Assembly (NCBI RefSeq): GCF_007830255.1
Contig: NZ_VLKG01000003.1
Coordinates: 248,001 to 312,000, forward strand
Direction of reading: 5' to 3'
DNA length: 64,000 nucleotides
From: Azomonas agilis
Lineage (GTDB): Bacteria; Pseudomonadota; Gammaproteobacteria; Pseudomonadales; Pseudomonadaceae
Part shown: positions 8,895 to 17,831 of the stretch, in pieces
How positions within the stretch are numbered: the stretch's first letter is position 1
Layout: each line of letters opens with the position of its first letter
Made by a program: the position numbers and the translations under genes
Notes under the pieces: model-generated
Database searches by the model: none
What the model saw: only the letters and a program-made list of their open reading frames with translations
What the model was told of the DNA's origin: nothing

Positions 8895-9356
8895 ATGTCC
8901 ATTGCCCACTACTGGCACCAATTGAAATCCTGGCGGTATACCCGAATCCTTTTGGGGAGCATCTTGGTTTCTATTGTGGCTTACGCCTTGGTGTCTCTAT
9001 TTCCTCTATTATCCTTGCTTCAAGGCGTAGTATTAGCCCTGTTGGGAATTCTGGCGTTAAATAGCCTTTGGAAATCCCCATGCACTACCCCTACCCCAGA
9101 AACCCCTGTTCGACCCGGCATCCTTGTACCCTTCGCGCTGTTAGGCGCTGTGGTATTAGGGGCGGTATGGGGAGCGCTCAGCGCAACCTCTTTGCATTCG
9201 GTCATCGCTGGGGGAGTGATTCTGGCTTTGGCGGCCTTAATCTGGCGCTGGTACGCAGTGGTTGATCACCGCCAGATGAGTGCTCGCTGGGCTTGGTTCT
9301 GTATTTTATCGGCGTTCGTAGCCTATTTAGTGGCCTGCCTCTGGCATTCTCATTAA
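8895..9356 (+). CDS. Small multi-pass membrane protein
   Basis: A 153-residue hydrophobic protein with about five predicted membrane spans, including ILLGSILVSIVAYALVSLF, ILVPFALLGAVVLGAVWGAL, SVIAGGVILALAALIW and WAWFCILSAFVAYLVACLW. A proline-threonine rich loop (CTTPTPETPVRP) separates spans two and three. ATG at 8895 is preferred to the one at 8880 because GGAG lies nine bases upstream and the GST gene ends at 8892. It is the last gene of the operon. No family is recognised. Confidence 0.65.
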   Translation: MSIAHYWHQLKSWRYTRILLGSILVSIVAYALVSLFPLLSLLQGVVLALLGILALNSLWKSPCTTPTPETPVRPGILVPFALLGAVVLGAVWGALSATSLHSVIAGGVILALAALIWRWYAVVDHRQMSARWAWFCILSAFVAYLVACLWHSH

Positions 9357-9412
9357 GCCTTAATTGGGCTGAGGCTGTCTGAACGCAGAGCAGCGTTCAG
9401 TGAGGGTTGTTT

Positions 9413-10264
9413 ATGTCTTGCGTCCCCTTTATCCAACTCACCTGCCCTTTGGAAGGTACCCCGTTACGGGCTCAAGGCTCGAATTGGCGTTGCGCTTCAG
9501 GTCATAGTTTTGATGTGGCCCGCGAAGGCTATATCCATTTGCTCCCAGTACAAAATAAGCGCTCCCTTGATCCGGGCGATAACAAGCCGATGGTGGCAGC
9601 ACGGCGCAGTTTCCTGAATGCTGGCCATTACCAACCCATTGCCGAGGCGGTAAGCCGGCTTACGCTACAGGATTTGGCCACTGACCGTCCCTACGCCTGT
9701 TTAGATGCCGGCTGCGGCGAAGGCTATTACCTGCGCCAACTCCAAGCCGCCGCCAGTACACAGAGCGTATCACTGGAGGTTTTGGGCTTAGATATTTCCA
9801 AATGGGCCATTCAAGCCGCTGCTAAACAGGATAAAGAGACCCACTGCACTTGGGTGGTGGGCAGCAATGCCAATATTCCCGCTCCGCCCCACAGTATGGA
9901 TCGGCTGCTGTGCTTATTTGGATTTCCGGTGTACAGCGAGTTTTTGCGGGTGCTAAAGCCCAAGGGACGGCTGATTCAAGTGGATGCTACGCAACAGCAC
10001 CTAAAGGAATTACGGGAAGTGATTTATCCGGTACTCAAAGAAAAACCCCATGCCGAGCCCAAAATCCCCGAAGGGTTTGCGCTCCTCTCCAGTGACTGTT
10101 TGGAATATGAACTCAACCTGACACAGGCAGAAACCATTGCCCAGTTGTTGGCTATGACTCCTCATCTGTACCGTGCCACGGCGGAAGGTCGGGCGCGGGC
10201 GGCGGCCTTAACCACCCTATCGACCCAAGTTTCGGTAGTCATTCGTTGCTTTGAACGCCAGTAA
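9413..10264 (+). CDS. rlmA: 23S rRNA (guanine-N1)-methyltransferase, RlmA-like
   Basis: A 283-residue SAM-dependent methyltransferase. The N-terminal LTCPLEGTPLRAQGSNWRC followed by SGHSFDVAREGYIHLL matches the zinc-binding head of RlmA/RrmA proteins, although the first CxxC is degenerate (C then E in place of the second cysteine), so zinc binding may be altered. SAM motif I is CLDAGCGEGYYL. RlmA modifies a guanine of helix 35 in 23S rRNA. ATG at 9413 has GTGAGGG eight bases upstream; a TTG two codons earlier is less likely. It stands alone between two operons. Confidence 0.75.
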   Translation: MSCVPFIQLTCPLEGTPLRAQGSNWRCASGHSFDVAREGYIHLLPVQNKRSLDPGDNKPMVAARRSFLNAGHYQPIAEAVSRLTLQDLATDRPYACLDAGCGEGYYLRQLQAAASTQSVSLEVLGLDISKWAIQAAAKQDKETHCTWVVGSNANIPAPPHSMDRLLCLFGFPVYSEFLRVLKPKGRLIQVDATQQHLKELREVIYPVLKEKPHAEPKIPEGFALLSSDCLEYELNLTQAETIAQLLAMTPHLYRATAEGRARAAALTTLSTQVSVVIRCFERQ

Positions 10265-10408
10265 GCACCAACTCACAGGCCACCGCCTTTACAAATGGCC
10301 ATAATCAGTGATGAGGACTTAGGGGTACAAAAAGTCCTTATCGCCGTTCCCACAGGAACAGCCTCTCTAATTCGCCCCTTGCCGTACCTCTCTTTTACCT
10401 ACATCCAT

Positions 10409-10430
10409 GTACGAATGTAAAACTTCGTAC
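10409..10430. promoter_or_regulatory. Inverted repeat GTACGAA-N8-TTCGTAC, likely activator site
   Basis: Perfect 7-bp arms at 10409-10415 and 10424-10430 (9 of 10 matches when extended outward by three). It lies about 22 bases upstream of the -24 element of the adjacent sigma-54 promoter. That is close for an enhancer-binding protein, but such sites occur; it could instead be an operator for a second regulator such as a metal sensor. Confidence 0.5.
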
Positions 10431-10452
10431 TTGAAGGTCACGCTTTTTTAGC

Positions 10453-10468
10453 TGGCATGGTGCTTGCC
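10453..10468 (+). promoter_or_regulatory. Sigma-54 promoter of the TonB-ABC uptake operon
   Basis: TGGCATGGTGCTTGCC matches the consensus TGGCAC-N5-TTGCW, with GG and GC separated by exactly ten bases. The start site would lie near 10480, giving a leader of about 55 bases before GTG at 10536. Sigma-54 control of a TonB receptor and FecCD-type importer implies nitrogen, metal or related signalling instead of the usual Fur-only control. Confidence 0.7.
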
Positions 10469-10535
10469 ATTTCTCTGTCACAAAACGGGTTCGCCCGTTC
10501 TGAAATAAGCATGATAGGGAAGGGGACGTTGTACC

Positions 10536-12629
10536 GTGTTTAAACGAAACCAATTGTGTTGGCTGTTGGGGTCGCTCCTGATATCGCCCAGCCCTCTGCT
10601 GTGGGCCGAGGACGATATGGAGCTCAGCCCTCTGCGGGTAGAAAACCAAACCAATACGACCAACCGCAGCATTACCGTGTTAGTTCCTTTTGAAGGAGAA
10701 ACCGCCCACAGCCGCTTTGCGCTGCCTAAAAGCGTGGTGGCCGTGCAAACGCTGACCAAAGAAGATATTGAGCAACTGCGCCCAAGGGATATCAGTGATC
10801 TGATCGAAGGCTCATTGGGGATGAGCATCGGTCGTCAGGGCGCGCGGGTGCATAGCTTCTCTTACAACCGGGGCGATAAAGTCAGCATCATCGTGGACGG
10901 TGTGTATCTGACCCAAACCCAAGCGCAGCGGATTTTGGGCGATATTCCAGTGGAGATGATCGACTCCATCCAGTTCCTACGCGATTCCTCAGTAATCACC
11001 ATCAGCCCGTTAATGGATTTTGGCTCCGCCAACTCCGGCTCACCGAATCAGGGCTTTATCGTCATTAACACCCGCAAAAGTGGCCCCGGCAAAGAAGGCG
11101 GCGAGGTTAAAGCCAGTTACGCGCGCTTTGACACTAAAAAGCATCTGGGCTGGATCGGCGATACCTGGATGGACGGTCGTCTGTCGGCTTCGGCGGGTTA
11201 TCAGCGCTCCGAGTCCAACGGTAAGCCGAAATGGAACATGGCCTACAGCGCCGATACTTGGATGACCAGCGCCGGTTGGAATAGCTCATCCTTTCAGGGC
11301 TCGGCTTCTTTTTTCATGAACAAGGCTTCACGGGAAATCCAGCGCGCCGAAGGCACCTACACCGGCACCACGCGCTATCCGGTCAGCGGGCCCACGCCCA
11401 ATGGGGTACTGGATAAAAACATCTGGAAATACACGCCTATGGATACGCGGGTGATTGCTGTCAATCTGGCCAAACCTTGGAACGACACCCATACCACCGC
11501 CCTGACCTATGGCTGGACGGAAGCCAAGGGCACTCAGTACCCCTATACCACCCTGACCGATAAATCCACGGTAGCGGGCCGGGAAGGTAAAGACCGAGCC
11601 AAAGAATGGAACCTGTCCCACACCATTAAGACCGCCAAAGACACCTTTAAAATCGGTGGCCAAACGGTGGAGTGGTATCAGCTAACCGAAGGCCAAACCA
11701 GCCCCCGTGAAGAAAAAGTCTATGGCGTTTATTCCACTTGGGAACACCGCTTTACCCCAAGCTGGTCGGTGGACTTTGCGGCACGGGTAGACCGCAAGCA
11801 CATCATCAAAGGCGGGGATAAGTATCTGGAAACTGGATTCAAAACCCAGCTTTCTGATGATGAATGGACGGATGAAGCCACCCTATGGGCCGTCGGCACC
11901 GCATGGCAAATCAACCCAATTTGGCAGATCACGGGGCGCTACTCCTTCAACAAAACGCCCACGCCCGATGCCATCAGCACGGTGAATAACGAAAACCTAC
12001 CCGCTGAAAAACGTCATCGCTACGAAATGGGCCTTACAGCTAACTTCAATCGTGCGTTCAACGCCAGCGTGACACCCTTCTACTACATCATCCGTAATGC
12101 CAAGGTTTCAGCGGGCAGTATTACCCAAGATGCCAACGGCAACATGCTGGTGGATGACTACGGCAACGCAACCTCGGTCACCATCTATCGGGCAGCAACT
12201 CAGGTGCTGCGCAAGGGTTTGGAGCTGAGTCTCAAAGGGGACTTTGAGGCTTATGCCTCCTCCTGGAACTACGAGCTGGGCTGGACTTACTTTGAAGATA
12301 CTGAAGAAGACGGCAAAACCGGCAACGAAGTCCCCGACAACAAATACCACGCCCGCATCAACTGGCGGCATGGCCCTTGGAGCGCCAGCCTGAGCGCCAC
12401 CCGCGTCGATCCTTACGAAAGCTACGGCTACACCGTAGGCGACTTCAACGTCATCAACATGAACATTGCTCGGGACTTCAGCAAAGGAATCCGGGTTTCC
12501 CTGTTTGGCCAAAACATGGCCAACAAACAATACGCCACCAACAACAAGGGCTATCCGGCTACGGCCAACTGGGGAACCCTGAACGATGTCGGTGCTACCT
12601 ATGGTATGGAAGTGGGGATGAAATTCTGA
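10536..12629 (+). CDS. TonB-dependent outer membrane receptor
   Basis: A 697-residue receptor, near the usual size, with a signal peptide (LCWLLGSLLISPSPLLWAEDD). The plug domain includes KSVVAVQTLTKEDIEQLRPRDISDLIEG, ARVHSFSYNRGD and IIVDGVYLTQTQAQRIL; the plug glycine-rich loop and an alternating beta-barrel follow, ending in an aromatic YGMEVGMKF as needed for barrel assembly. No N-terminal signalling extension for a sigma regulator is seen. GTG at 10536 is the start, with GGGGA about eleven bases upstream. The last base is shared with the start of the binding-protein gene. Substrate unknown; the downstream importer is of the siderophore, cobalamin, haem or molybdate class. Confidence 0.9.
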   Translation: MFKRNQLCWLLGSLLISPSPLLWAEDDMELSPLRVENQTNTTNRSITVLVPFEGETAHSRFALPKSVVAVQTLTKEDIEQLRPRDISDLIEGSLGMSIGRQGARVHSFSYNRGDKVSIIVDGVYLTQTQAQRILGDIPVEMIDSIQFLRDSSVITISPLMDFGSANSGSPNQGFIVINTRKSGPGKEGGEVKASYARFDTKKHLGWIGDTWMDGRLSASAGYQRSESNGKPKWNMAYSADTWMTSAGWNSSSFQGSASFFMNKASREIQRAEGTYTGTTRYPVSGPTPNGVLDKNIWKYTPMDTRVIAVNLAKPWNDTHTTALTYGWTEAKGTQYPYTTLTDKSTVAGREGKDRAKEWNLSHTIKTAKDTFKIGGQTVEWYQLTEGQTSPREEKVYGVYSTWEHRFTPSWSVDFAARVDRKHIIKGGDKYLETGFKTQLSDDEWTDEATLWAVGTAWQINPIWQITGRYSFNKTPTPDAISTVNNENLPAEKRHRYEMGLTANFNRAFNASVTPFYYIIRNAKVSAGSITQDANGNMLVDDYGNATSVTIYRAATQVLRKGLELSLKGDFEAYASSWNYELGWTYFEDTEEDGKTGNEVPDNKYHARINWRHGPWSASLSATRVDPYESYGYTVGDFNVINMNIARDFSKGIRVSLFGQNMANKQYATNNKGYPATANWGTLNDVGATYGMEVGMKF

Positions 12630-13693
12630 TGCAACAGAGCAAAAATCCTTGGATGAAACACAGCTTAATTGGTGCGGCATTGGCATTAGCCAGTTGCAGC
12701 GCATGGGCTGATCGTACGGTAACCGACATGGCCGGGCGCTCGGTACAGATCCCGGATCAGATCCAGCGCGTGTATGCGGTGGGCCATTGCATTCCCATCG
12801 TAGGCGCGGTGGCTCCTAAATTGTTGGCCAATAACTACCGCCTGCAACCCAAAGCCAAAGACTTTCTATCTCCCCTGCTGTACGAAAACAAAGTCACGCC
12901 CAGCACCGGCAACCGTCTTTCCGACGAAGAAGTGGTGAAGATGGCTCCAGACTTGGTATTCATGGAACAGATGCCCGGCGCGGCAGAGCGAGCAGATCGA
13001 CTGGCGGCCCGTTTAAAAGTGCCGGTGCTGCTGGTGGACTTAAACGTCTACCAGTATCCCCAAGCCTTCCAATTTCTGGGGGATGTTTTAAACCAACCGC
13101 AGCAGGCCCAAGCCCTCACCGACTTTGTCAATCAGCATCTGTACCCCATCGCGGAACGCGCTAAAAGCATTCCAGAAACCGAGCGCAAACGGGTGTATTA
13201 CGCCGAAGGGCCGGATGGTTTATTTACCAACCCTGCCGGCTCCAGCCACACACAGGTACTGGATTTAATTGGGGCGGTTAATGTGGCCAAAGTTACCCAA
13301 TTACCCGATGAAGGCATGAGCGCGGTGTCTTTAGAGCAGCTTTATCTGTGGCAACCGGAATACATTTTGGTCTGGACACCAGCGGCTGATCAGCTCACCA
13401 CTTGGAAAGCGATTGTCCACAATCCGCTGTGGCAATCGGTGAAGGCCGTGCGTGAGCATCAGGTGATCCAAATCCCGTGGCTGCCCTTTAGTTGGTTTGA
13501 TCGGCCACCGGGCAGCAACCTGATTCTGGGCGTGTTTTGGTTAGCGGATCGGCTGTATCCCGAGGTGTACTCCCTCAAGCTCAACGAGTTGGTACGCGAA
13601 TACGTGCGCTTGTTTTACCACCGGGAAATCTCGGAAGCAGACGTTAAATATCTGCTCAGTCTGACCAATCCCGCACAGCCTAGGCCCCACTAA
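12629..13693 (+). CDS. Periplasmic metal/metallophore-binding protein of an ABC importer
   Basis: A 354-residue type III binding protein with a signal peptide ending near SCSAWA. The fold starts RTVTDMAGRSVQIPDQIQRV and contains APDLVFMEQ and a YYAEGPDGLFTNPAG stretch between the two lobes. The C-terminal LPFSWFDRPPGSNLILGVFWL resembles the lobe of MolA-type and related FecB-like proteins that bind molybdate or iron complexes; this is similarity of pattern, not proof of substrate. Translation starts at ATG 12629 overlapping the receptor stop by one base (TGATG), or at ATG 12653 directly before the signal peptide. Confidence 0.85.
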   Translation: MQQSKNPWMKHSLIGAALALASCSAWADRTVTDMAGRSVQIPDQIQRVYAVGHCIPIVGAVAPKLLANNYRLQPKAKDFLSPLLYENKVTPSTGNRLSDEEVVKMAPDLVFMEQMPGAAERADRLAARLKVPVLLVDLNVYQYPQAFQFLGDVLNQPQQAQALTDFVNQHLYPIAERAKSIPETERKRVYYAEGPDGLFTNPAGSSHTQVLDLIGAVNVAKVTQLPDEGMSAVSLEQLYLWQPEYILVWTPAADQLTTWKAIVHNPLWQSVKAVREHQVIQIPWLPFSWFDRPPGSNLILGVFWLADRLYPEVYSLKLNELVREYVRLFYHREISEADVKYLLSLTNPAQPRPH

Positions 13694-13699
13694 CGAGTC

Positions 13700-14710
13700 A
13701 TGACGATGAAATGGATACTCTGGAGCCTCGGCCTTCTACTCTGTGTGCTGATTTTGCTGTCGTTTGGCGTGGGACGTTACCCGGTGCCGGCGGATACGGT
13801 CGTCAGCATTTTAGCCGCGCAAATTTTCCCCATTAGCGCCCACTGGACACCCGAAACTGAGGCCGTGGTGCTGGGTATCCGTTTACCGCGGATTTTTGCG
13901 GCCATCCTCGTGGGTGCTGCGTTGTCTATCTCTGGGGCCAGCTATCAGGGGTTGTTCCGTAACCCTATGGTATCGCCGGGAATTTTAGGCGTATCCGCCG
14001 GGGCCAGTTTAGGCGCTGCCTTGGCCATCTTGCTGGGCTACGGCATGTTGGGGATTCAAACGCTGGCATTTGTTTGGGGTCTATTGGCGGTAGGCGCTAC
14101 TTGGCTGATCGGCAATACCCTCGGCAAACGCGGTGATCCTGTCCTGATTATGGTACTGGCGGGCATCATCATCGGCACCCTGTTTACCGCCTTTGTGTCC
14201 TTGGTGAAATTCGTAGCCGACCCCTACAACACCCTGCCCACCATTACCTTTTGGCTGATGGGCAGTTTAGCCTCGGTGGATATACCGGATTTATGGCTGG
14301 CCAGCCCACCGATTTTGCTCGGCTTAGGCATCCTGATCGCCTTTGGCTGGACGCTGAACGTGCTGTGCTTTGGCGATGAAGAAGCCAAAGCGCTGGGCTT
14401 GGAAACCGGCCGCCTGCGCTTCGCCATTATCTTCTGCGCCACCCTAGTCACAGCCGCTGCTGTGGCCATTGCCGGTATTATCGGTCTGGTGGGGCTGATC
14501 GTGCCCCATTTGGCGCGCATGTTGGTGGGGCCGGATCATCGGGTGTTATTGCCCGCCTCCGCCCTGATGGGCGCTAGCTTCCTGCTGCTAGTGGACAATT
14601 TAGCCCGTGCGTTGTTTGAAGTGGAAATTCCGCTGGGCATCGTCACCTCCATTTTGGGCGCGCCCTTCTTTTTGTATCTTCTAAGCCGTAGCCGTAAGGG
14701 GTGGAACTGA
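13700..14710 (+). CDS. FecCD-family ABC importer permease
   Basis: A 336-residue inner membrane protein with eight to ten hydrophobic spans. Typical FecCD/BtuC signatures are present: LGIRLPRIFAAILVGAALSISGASYQGLFRNP, GVSAGASLGAA and the C-terminal GLIVPHLARMLVGPDHR that contacts the ATPase, then PLGIVTSILGAPFF. It forms a homodimer with the ATPase encoded next, with which it overlaps by one base. It begins six bases after the binding-protein stop. Confidence 0.93.
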   Translation: MTMKWILWSLGLLLCVLILLSFGVGRYPVPADTVVSILAAQIFPISAHWTPETEAVVLGIRLPRIFAAILVGAALSISGASYQGLFRNPMVSPGILGVSAGASLGAALAILLGYGMLGIQTLAFVWGLLAVGATWLIGNTLGKRGDPVLIMVLAGIIIGTLFTAFVSLVKFVADPYNTLPTITFWLMGSLASVDIPDLWLASPPILLGLGILIAFGWTLNVLCFGDEEAKALGLETGRLRFAIIFCATLVTAAAVAIAGIIGLVGLIVPHLARMLVGPDHRVLLPASALMGASFLLLVDNLARALFEVEIPLGIVTSILGAPFFLYLLSRSRKGWN

Positions 14711-15489
14711 TGCTCGAAGTACAACACCTTAGCTGTGGTTACGGTCAGCGCACCGTATTACAGGACGTATCCCTCCAACTGCACTCCGGTGAACTGATGT
14801 GCTTATTAGGGCCTAATGGCGTAGGCAAAACCACCTTATTCAAAACCCTACTGGGATTATTGCCCGCTCGCTCCGGCAATATCCTGTTAGAGGGTAAAGC
14901 GACTCGCCACTGGTCACGCAAAGAATTTGCGCAACGGGTCGGTTATGTTCCCCAAGCCCACACACCGCCCTTTCCTTTTCAGGTGCAAGACGTAGTGGCC
15001 ATGGGGCGGGTAGCGCACTTAGGCGTATTTTCTGCACCTAAAACCCCCGATTTGCTGATTGCAGAACAGGCGTTAGAAACCTTGGGCATTACCCATTTAG
15101 CCAAAGCCAGCTATACGGAAATCAGTGGCGGTGAGCGGCAATTGGTGCTGATTGCCCGCGCCTTAGCCCAGCAACCCAAGCTGTTGGTGATGGATGAGCC
15201 AACCTCCAACTTGGATTACGGCAACCAGCTCAAAGTCATGGCCCATGTGCGCCAAATCGCCGAGGAGCAAAACATCGGCATTTTGCTCACCACTCACTAT
15301 CCCAACCACGCCTTGCTATACGGCACACAGGTTTTGGCCTTGGATCGGAATCTGGGCTATCGTTTAGGTAGTCCCGCTGATGTGATTACCGAGGATTACC
15401 TTCAGCACACCTATCAGGTGGCGGTGGAAATCCACGAAATCAGCCGCCGCGACGGACACGCGACACGCCTGTGCATTCCCGGTTACTAA
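14710..15489 (+). CDS. ABC importer ATPase, FecE/BtuD type
   Basis: A 259-residue ATPase: Walker A GPNGVGKTT near residue 37, Q-loop at YVPQAH, signature SGGERQL, Walker B LLVMDEPTSNLD and H-loop TTHYP. It powers the FecCD-type importer. ATG 14710 overlaps the permease TGA and has AAGGGG upstream; a GTG three codons before is less likely. With the receptor, binding protein and permease it completes an outer-to-inner membrane uptake system behind one sigma-54 promoter. Confidence 0.94.
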   Translation: MLEVQHLSCGYGQRTVLQDVSLQLHSGELMCLLGPNGVGKTTLFKTLLGLLPARSGNILLEGKATRHWSRKEFAQRVGYVPQAHTPPFPFQVQDVVAMGRVAHLGVFSAPKTPDLLIAEQALETLGITHLAKASYTEISGGERQLVLIARALAQQPKLLVMDEPTSNLDYGNQLKVMAHVRQIAEEQNIGILLTTHYPNHALLYGTQVLALDRNLGYRLGSPADVITEDYLQHTYQVAVEIHEISRRDGHATRLCIPGY

Positions 15490-15580
15490 TTCTTCCACCC
15501 CTTGGTCTAGTCAAGGCTTGGCATTTAGGGCAGAGCTTGGTTGAATGGACTCATCCATCTATCTGCTCAAGGAGCAAAAA

Positions 15581-15841
15581 ATGGAACTCACCAGTGTCAG
15601 CCTGATGGGACAGGGGCTTTCTGCCTACCAATCCGGCCAAAGACAAATCGACACCGCAGGCACAGCCATTGCCAATAACAGCCTGCCTAGCCCTGATAAC
15701 TCACTGGTAGTAGCCGAGCGTCAGGACATCACCGACAGCCTGGTGCAACTTAAAGTCGGGGAAATCAACGCTCAGGCGGGGGTTAAGGTCATGGAAACCG
15801 CCGATCAGGTACTGGGTACCCTGATTGATGTGCAGGCTTAG
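15581..15841 (+). CDS. Small helical protein resembling flagellar rod/hook protein ends
   Basis: An 86-residue protein starting at ATG 15581, with AAGGAG seven bases upstream. Its N-terminal LSAYQSGQRQIDTAGTAIANNSL and C-terminal DSLVQLKVGEINAQAGVKVMETADQVLGTLIDVQA mimic the heptad-like D0 helices of flagellar rod and hook proteins (FlgC/FlgG style) with the central domain missing. Similar short proteins are scattered in Pseudomonas genomes, usually away from flagellar operons, with no known role. It stands alone between the uptake operon and an acyl-CoA dehydrogenase. Confidence 0.6.
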   Translation: MELTSVSLMGQGLSAYQSGQRQIDTAGTAIANNSLPSPDNSLVVAERQDITDSLVQLKVGEINAQAGVKVMETADQVLGTLIDVQA

Positions 15842-15968
15842 GAGAGGGAGTGATCCTAGATTTTTCTCGTTAGAACACTAAATTCCTATTACATTAATGG
15901 ATATAGGCTTTTCACCTACGACGGTTGGTTGAATAGTTCGGCGATCGTCTTTCGCTGAGGTTATTGCT

Positions 15969-17774
15969 ATGTCCCATTACAAGGCCCCCCTGCGCGATAT
16001 CCGTTTTGTGCATGACGAATTGCTCGGTTTCGAGGCGCACTATCAAAGCCTGCCCGGATGTGAAGATGCTACCCCAGATATGGTAAATGCCATACTGGAG
16101 GAGGCGGCTCGGTTCAGCGAAGAAGTGCTAGCTCCGCTGAATCGAGTCGGCGATAGAGAAGGCTGCACTTGGACAGCTGAAGGCGTTAAGACCCCCACCG
16201 GCTTTAAACAAGCCTATCAGCAGTTTGTGGAAGGCGGCTGGCCTAGCCTAGCCCATGACGTAGCCCACGGCGGTCAGGGTTTGCCCGAATCCTTGGCGAT
16301 GGCCACCAATGAGCTGATCAGCCAAGCTAACTGGGCTTGGAGCATGTACCCCGGTCTGTCCCACGGAGCCATGAATACCCTACAGGCCCACGGTACGCCG
16401 GAACAGCAGCACACCTACCTTGAGCCACTGGTATCCGGTCGTTGGACGGGCACTATGTGCCTAACTGAAGCCCATTGCGGCTCAGATCTGGGCCTTTTGC
16501 GTACCCGCGCTGAACCTCAGGCTGATGGCAGCTACCGAATTCACGGCACCAAAATCTTCATTTCCGCCGGTGAGCATGATATGGCGGAAAACATCGTGCA
16601 CATTGTCCTAGCCCGTCTGCCGGATGCGCCGGAAGGTACTAAGGGCATCTCTTTATTTATCGTGCCCAAGATTCTGCCCAAAGCCGATGGCAGCTTGGGT
16701 GAGCGCAATGCCTTAAGCTGTGGCTCCATCGAACATAAGATGGGGATTCACGGCAATGCCACCTGCGTGATGAATTTTGACGGCGCGACCGGTTTTTTGA
16801 TTGGCCCTGCCAATAAAGGCCTAAACTGCATGTTCACCTTTATGAACGTGGCTCGTTTGGGTACGGCACTGCAAGGTTTAGCCCACAGCGAAGTGGCCTT
16901 CCAAGGAGCCATTCGCTACGCCCGTGAACGCTTGCAAATGCGCTCTTTGAGTGGCCCCAAAGCACCGGATAAACCGGCAGACCCCATCATCGTGCATCCT
17001 GATGTGCGGCGCATGTTGCTGACCATCAAAGCCTTTGCTGAAGGCAATCGCGCCCTACTCTACTATGCGGCCAAGCTGGTGGACGTGGTGCAACGCAGCA
17101 CCGATGAAGCGCAAAAACAGCAAGCCGACACCCTGCTGGCCTTTATCACCCCCATCGCCAAAGCCTTTATGACCGAAACCGGCTTCGAATCCGCTAACCA
17201 CGGGGTTCAGGTGTACGGCGGTCATGGCTACATTGCTGAATGGGGGATGGAACAGAACGTGCGTGATAGCCGCATTTCCTGCCTCTACGAAGGTACTACC
17301 GGCATTCAAGCCCTAGACCTGCTGGGCCGTAAGGTATTGATGAGCCAAGGCGAAGTGCTGAAAGCCTTCACCAAGGTGGTACATAAATTCTGCCAAGCCC
17401 AAGAAGGCAAAGCCGAGCTAAAAGAGTTCGTTGAGCCACTGGCCAAACTGAATAAAGAATGGGGCGATATCACCCTCAAGATCGGCATGTCAGCCATGCA
17501 AGATCGTGAGGAAGTGGGCGCGGCAGCGGTGGATTACCTGATGTACTCCGGTTATGTCTGCCTCGCTTACTTCTGGGCCGATATGGCGCGCGTGGCCCAT
17601 GAACAACTGGCGGCCGGTACTTCAGAAACCGCGTTCTATCAAGCCAAGCTGCACACAGCGCGCTTCTACTACCAACGCTTACTGCCACGTACCCAAGCCC
17701 ACGCACAAGCTATGCTAGCCGGAGCCTCTAGCCTGATGGCTTTGGATGAGGCGGACTTTAGTCTAGGTTATTAA
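15969..17774 (+). CDS. Acyl-CoA dehydrogenase with C-terminal extension (DmdC/FadE-like subgroup)
   Basis: A 601-residue FAD enzyme of the long acyl-CoA dehydrogenase subgroup that includes DmdC. It starts [19 protein letters not shown], as that subgroup does. FAD-binding motifs include [13 protein letters not shown] and [10 protein letters not shown]; the C-terminal catalytic-base region lies near [22 protein letters not shown], and a further helical domain of about 120 residues follows. It oxidises an acyl-CoA, probably in fatty acid or 3-methylmercaptopropionate breakdown; substrate is not determined by sequence. It is monocistronic, ending in a strong terminator. Confidence 0.88.
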   Translation: MSHYKAPLRDIRFVHDELLGFEAHYQSLPGCEDATPDMVNAILEEAARFSEEVLAPLNRVGDREGCTWTAEGVKTPTGFKQAYQQFVEGGWPSLAHDVAHGGQGLPESLAMATNELISQANWAWSMYPGLSHGAMNTLQAHGTPEQQHTYLEPLVSGRWTGTMCLTEAHCGSDLGLLRTRAEPQADGSYRIHGTKIFISAGEHDMAENIVHIVLARLPDAPEGTKGISLFIVPKILPKADGSLGERNALSCGSIEHKMGIHGNATCVMNFDGATGFLIGPANKGLNCMFTFMNVARLGTALQGLAHSEVAFQGAIRYARERLQMRSLSGPKAPDKPADPIIVHPDVRRMLLTIKAFAEGNRALLYYAAKLVDVVQRSTDEAQKQQADTLLAFITPIAKAFMTETGFESANHGVQVYGGHGYIAEWGMEQNVRDSRISCLYEGTTGIQALDLLGRKVLMSQGEVLKAFTKVVHKFCQAQEGKAELKEFVEPLAKLNKEWGDITLKIGMSAMQDREEVGAAAVDYLMYSGYVCLAYFWADMARVAHEQLAAGTSETAFYQAKLHTARFYYQRLLPRTQAHAQAMLAGASSLMALDEADFSLGY

Positions 17775-17783
17775 GCGGCCTCC

Positions 17784-17823
17784 AGATACATACTTGCCGC
17801 TCCACAGCGGCAAGTATGTATCT
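17784..17823. terminator. Bidirectional terminator hairpin, 18-bp perfect stem
   Basis: The arm at 17784-17801 (starting AGATACATAC) pairs perfectly with 17806-17823 around a CCAC loop. It lies between the stops of the acyl-CoA dehydrogenase (17774) and the convergent antiporter (17832), so it probably serves both. U-runs are weak on both sides. Confidence 0.75.
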
Positions 17824-17831
17824 GACTGCAC

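Larger units (their letters stand above)
10265..10535 (+). other. Regulatory intergenic region before the TonB receptor
   Basis: A 271-base gene-free region. Its downstream part carries a palindrome and a sigma-54 promoter, listed separately. No TGT-N10-ACA NifA site with both halves exact was found; the nearest sequence, starting in the palindrome, ends ACT instead of ACA. The first part (10265-10400) shows no clear element. Confidence 0.6.

Noticed and set aside
10265-10450. NifA-type TGT-N10-ACA sites upstream of the sigma-54 promoter
   Set aside because: No site with both halves exact was found; the best candidate ends ACT, so NifA control is not claimed.
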